Assembly: GCA_022885665.1 (NCBI GenBank)
Contig: JAGQDJ010000160.1
Coordinates: 60,040 to 124,039, forward strand
Length of the DNA: 64,000 nt
Direction of reading: 5' to 3'
Origin: Triops longicaudatus
Lineage: Eukaryota; Arthropoda; Branchiopoda; Notostraca; Triopsidae
Shown: positions 60,125 through 64,000 of the stretch, in pieces
How positions within the stretch are numbered: position 1 is the first letter of the stretch
Layout: each line of letters begins with the position of its first letter
Translations under genes and position numbers: made by a program
Notes under the pieces: generated by a model
Told to the model about the DNA's origin: nothing
The model's input: the letters and a program-made list of their open reading frames with translations, nothing else
The model's database searches: none

Positions 60125-61341
60125 CATCGCTGCGCAGTTTTAATTTGAACCGAATTTCTGGCAACTTTACACTATATGCATTTTTTATTATGAGGTAGGC
60201 AACAGGTGAAACCTGCAACTTGATAAATTTATACCGATTAATCGATCGGTACTAATTTTTATCTTTTAATAAACAGTTAAATTCCGCGTAAATACAACAT
60301 TGCACTTAAGTTGCATTTTTTTTCTGTTGAAGAAGATCATAAAAACTTAACACCAAACAACCCTGTAATGAACAGCAGCCAAAAACGACTAATTACGAAT
60401 TCATGGAACAAAGTCCGGAACCCATGCTTGCTTACTCTACTTCCTGGAAATTAAGATCAATCAAATTTATTCTTGTGATCGAAGCGTCAAATGTCTTTTT
60501 CGATAAGCACTAATGAAAGAAAAAACTCAATTTGATAACAGTACAACACTCAGGTGCAGACCGCGCACAGATGTAAATAAACTAGTTTAGAAAGCATACA
60601 AGCTGCGCTCCTTGCGGTGAACGTAAGAACTTTAGGTTTGGCATACGCCCTATTACTGTATTTTAACTTCCATAGGTTTTTAAATATTCATAATACATGT
60701 ATTTTTCTAAGTTTTGGTTGTGTTTTTTCTTATTACTTCCTCAGATCATTTTTGTTCACAGCAAAAGTGCAAGACATCCTATTCTTCCGAGAAAAAAGGG
60801 AAAACTACCGAGGTATTCTGAACACATGGGTAACTTTTTCGTGGCCCAACTTTATTATTCAATTTGCTGAGCTACAGAAGCATAAAACAGAAGAGAATTG
60901 AAGTTTTTGTAGCCTTTCGACGCTACAGACAAGGTTCCAGTCATTCAAAGCGTACCCGTTTCGCACTTACAAAACGACGTATTCCACAAAATCGAAACTA
61001 CTTCTGCAGGTGTCAAGTTTTGTCCCAAGAACTATACTACAACAGTGCAACACAATACCAGCACACAATATTATTGTCTTCCTTATTTTCTCGAGTTCCG
61101 CTCGAATTGCAGCGGAATGGTTTTCGAGTTCTTTCAGGCGCACAAGAATAGATAATAAGAATCGATCTTACAAGGCTAGACACCTACAAGACAGCGACGT
61201 TTTGCATTCAGTTCAACTCGTGGTGAAACATCCTCAGTGCAACTACGCTTCAAACTTGCCCCAATTTTCTTTGTGTACACATGATTATCATAGAACTCAG
61301 CATTTAAATTTGTGATAGTGATTATTAGCTTGTTTTCTGCC
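60125..61341. other. Intergenic region
   Basis: No exon that I can support. A plus-strand frame near 60765-60830 (VQDILFFREKRENYRGIL) has a faint propeptide look, but no splice-consistent partner. Confidence 0.35.
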
Positions 61342-61989
61342 ATGGTTTCACTTAAGCTGCTGTTAATTTTTAATACCTTAGTTCTGATTTCCATGAGTAC
61401 AGGCATCACTAAATGGAAAACTTTCGTATCAAGCAGCAATTACGACAACACTAAACTGGTCACGGAAACTCCAAATCCGTTTCAACTTCTCAACTTCAGC
61501 AAAGGTAGATTTAGAAAATTTGGAAACTTCAAGCATAAAAATTTTGAGGGATATTTTCCGTCATACTAAACTCGTACAGGAATTGGCGCTTTTCCCGCGA
61601 GAATAGCCTGCAGCACTTTGTGCGTTTATAACACGTCGTGTCTCGGTTTCAATGTTTACCCAACGAGTACTCACTACGTTTGCGAATTTCTGATTGAAAA
61701 CTTCTGCTCGAAGAGACAGCGTATTGCTCTACAAGTCTGGCCGGGAGGAAGAGTCTGGGATAAAGTATCCCTCGGCACGAAGACAGCTTGCATCGACCAA
61801 AGCTTTCAGACCAAAACCATTACCACCAGTTACTGTGACATTGGACGTTTTGGATGCCGCAGCGGAAGCAATAACCTACAAATATGGCCCGGCTGTAACA
61901 CCTGCTTTCTTACCTGCGCTGATTGCTACAATTACTACAACCCAGGCAGTAATGCTAAACTCCATTGTAACACATTGTCTAACTCATAA
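61342..61989 (+). CDS. Small secreted Cys-rich protein, possibly with a PAN-like module
   Basis: Two exons, 61342-61504 and 61580-61989, 573 nt, 190 residues. A clear signal peptide (MVSLKLLLIFNTLVLISMSTG) precedes a polar linker, then a Cys-rich part starting ARIACSTLCVYNTSCLGFNV and THYVCEFLIENFCS. The Cys spacing CxxxCxxxxxCxxF followed by a later Cys resembles the first half of PAN/apple domains, which bind proteins or carbohydrates; this assignment is tentative. A second Cys cluster (CNTCFLTCADCYNYYN) lies near the C terminus. An ATG 54 bp before the intron donor in another frame is not used. Function unknown. Confidence 0.7.
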
Positions 61990-62896
61990 CATTAAATCGT
62001 TTCACAGTAAAACGAAACTTAACATTAAAACAAAGTCACGACACTAACGTAAATATTCAAAAAATCTTAAAAATTACGGAACACAATGTGGACAATTTGG
62101 TAGGAGTAGAACTGCGATGTTATTTCTGGTTTTCGTAGGTTTTAAGATAGAATGGGTTGATTTCTCGTGGTAAGATCACTGAAGGAGGACTTCTTGTAAG
62201 GAAAGAGGGTTATCTTAAGACTGAGTAAAAACTACATGAGGACTATGGAAAGTCTACAAGAATACAATATTTTAAGAAGAGGAATGACAAGCTTATATAC
62301 ACGAGTGAAAGGATGCCGGATAAAAAATTCATAAACATTCAAGGAGAAATTAACTAAAATAAGCGGATAAAGCATCTAAATTTCAAAGTGAAGGGTAAGA
62401 AAAAAAAAAGAAAAAAAAATTAAAAGTAAAAAAAAAAAATAAAATTTAAAAAAATAAGACGAAACAATAAGAAAGTAGAGGAATCTTAACAATATACACC
62501 AAGGAATTTCACACACACAAAATAACATGCTAATGAATTGTTTAACTAAATAACTGTTATTACGGCAAGGACTAATATAACTGGAAGAATAACAAGGAAT
62601 AATAACTTACGCAATACTTGGCGACAGGTTTTAACGAATATCTTGAAATTTTTATTTTTAATTTATTAGAAACACGTTACGACATTTTCACATTTTATTC
62701 ATTTTTTGATATAACTATTTGGTAATCGAACTGAACAGTGTTATAACAGCCATCTGAATAGCCTCGCTTAAAGATTCTCACTGCCTAGAGACACTTGAAG
62801 TGTGTCTATCTGAATTTTTCCATCACCTTATATAATAACACTAACACTACTCAGGTACAAAGTGAAGGACAAAACAACAAGCACAAAGGTCAGAAC

Positions 62897-62968
62897 AATT
62901 AGGGTTACCATCTCACGCGGATAAAATTTAAGGACTACAGTAAAAAATTTAAGGACTGCAGTAAAAAA
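62897..62968. repeat. Solo end of an inverted-repeat element plus 21-bp direct repeat
   Basis: GGTTACCATCTCACGCGGAT matches the left end of the element at 63573. It is followed by AAATTTAAGGACTACAGTAA and a second copy differing by one base. Confidence 0.6.
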
Positions 62969-63572
62969 CGGATTAAAGAAGCGGAAGAAATACGTTAGTT
63001 TTAAGTAAACAAACGCGCAAAGGAAAGAAATTTCACATAACGAGGTTCATGTCAAAACCGTCCAACCAATTTGCATAGCACTTCTGGGTTCCTTAAATGA
63101 AAAGTCTGCACATGCGAGACGCTTTTTACCTTAGTTTGACTTACGACTTCGTAAAAAAGTCTACATTGCCAAGTGAAAGTGCCAAATAGACTTCGATGTT
63201 CCAAAACCAATAACACATTGTGGCCTTGGGGGTCAGAGATCCCAAGCAATACTCTTCTTCTTTTTTTATCATAAAGATTTAATTTTCAAAAACGCTATTA
63301 ATTCTGCTTGCACGATTGTTTCTTCCAGGCGTGGCTTTCTACATAATTCTAGTTATTGCGTTTTACGAACATGTGCAGTTTCCTAAAAAGTGCGTTTCCT
63401 TATTATTCTCTGGCTCGGTAATTCAACCTTTTAAACATAAGCTAAAAATAACTCAAGAATGTGAAAGCAGAGTTTTCAATTAGTTGTACGCAACAATTAA
63501 AACTTCCATGAAAATTAAGCAGAAGGCATGAATATGACTTTCTTAAGGGCTTAATGAGTATTTCCCTTGCCA

Positions 63573-63806
63573 CTAAGGTTACCATCTCACGCGGATAGCC
63601 ATTTTTAAACAGAACTTGAAACTGCATGCGGCCGGCATGTATTATTGATGTTTTAGTCCTTTTATTCATAGCGAAATGTCTACAAATTAAGCAGCAACTC
63701 CCATTTTAAGTACACATTTTGTCCTTAATAAGGACAAACACCCTCAAGGACGGGCGTACCACATTTAAGTACTGTCCTTATCATTTAAGTACGAATGGTA
63801 ACCCTA
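63573..63806. mobile_element. MITE-like element with GGTTACCAT termini
   Basis: The left end GGTTACCATCTCACGCGGAT is shared with 62900. The right end GTACGAATGGTAACCCTAAG is its inverse over AGGGTTACCAT. The interior has repeated TTAAGTAC and AAGGAC words. About 230 bp, non-coding. Confidence 0.55.
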
Positions 63807-64000
63807 AGAACAATTAAGCAATTCCTAAAACATCTCGAACATCCAAGGTCGAAAAGCAAAAGCTTAAATACGGTTACTTCTAAAAAACAAGGTTAACATA
63901 CAAGGTAGGGGAGAGTCGGGTGCTTTGACACACTTTTTACTCAAACTTTTTTTCTTACAAAAGTTATGAACAAATGTTAATTATTCTAACGCTGTTCTAT

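Larger units (their letters stand above)
61990..64000. other. Gene-poor end of the window with repeat remnants
   Basis: A-rich runs near 62400-62460, inverted-repeat ends near 62898 and 63573-63806, and a GGGGAGAGTCGGGT motif at 63908. No coding exon supported. Confidence 0.45.

Noticed and set aside
60617..61151. Frames between peptidase copy 4 and the secreted Cys-rich gene as a fifth peptidase
   Set aside because: Only a faint propeptide-like word; no active-site, His or Asn motif in any frame.
1..64000. CRISPR array, operon, phage or rRNA genes
   Set aside because: No regularly spaced short repeats with unique spacers, no bacterial gene order, and no rRNA-like sequence; gene structure is eukaryotic throughout.

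Overview
This is a eukaryotic nuclear window. Genes are split by GT-AG introns (about 50-1,100 bp) in AT-rich DNA, with no operons. The neuropeptide gene encodes FxGxR-amide tachykinins of the arthropod type, several with Met before Arg, so the source is most likely an arthropod or close panarthropod; I cannot place it more precisely. All exon models were joined by hand, using reading phase and similarity to families I know.

Layout: 1-848 (-) partial coiled-coil/membrane gene; 3148-3912 (-) preprotachykinin; 4-11.5 kb gene-poor, with tandem and low-complexity repeats; 11576-14545 (+) WDR61/SKI8; 14839-16526 (-) Rab27; 17823-20095 (+) cystinosin; 21178-21935 (-) GOLGA7; about 22361-22880 (+) uncertain small gene; 23575-23780 SINE-like element; 24684-25905 (+) coiled-coil gene; 26256-34635 (-) a protein of about 2,350 residues with a very long disordered exon; 35697-37460 (+) CHMP7; 38121-41715 (+) C2orf42 homologue; 42649-47518 (+) a 1,448-residue charge-segregated disordered protein; 48413-60124 (+) four tandem C1 cysteine-peptidase-like genes; 61342-61989 (+) secreted Cys-rich gene; 62-64 kb has inverted-repeat element remnants.

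Housekeeping trafficking genes (Rab27, cystinosin, GOLGA7, CHMP7) lie beside lineage-specific genes. The first three peptidase genes all carry Gly where the catalytic Cys belongs, while keeping the oxyanion Gln, the His and the Asn. One is intact, one has a 7-bp duplication, and one has a stop codon plus a 2-bp deletion. The fourth keeps a full catalytic triad. The second main observation is a family of roughly 65-70-bp imperfect palindromes. Every copy I found lies inside an intron, in four unrelated genes. The third is the basic-to-acidic disordered protein.
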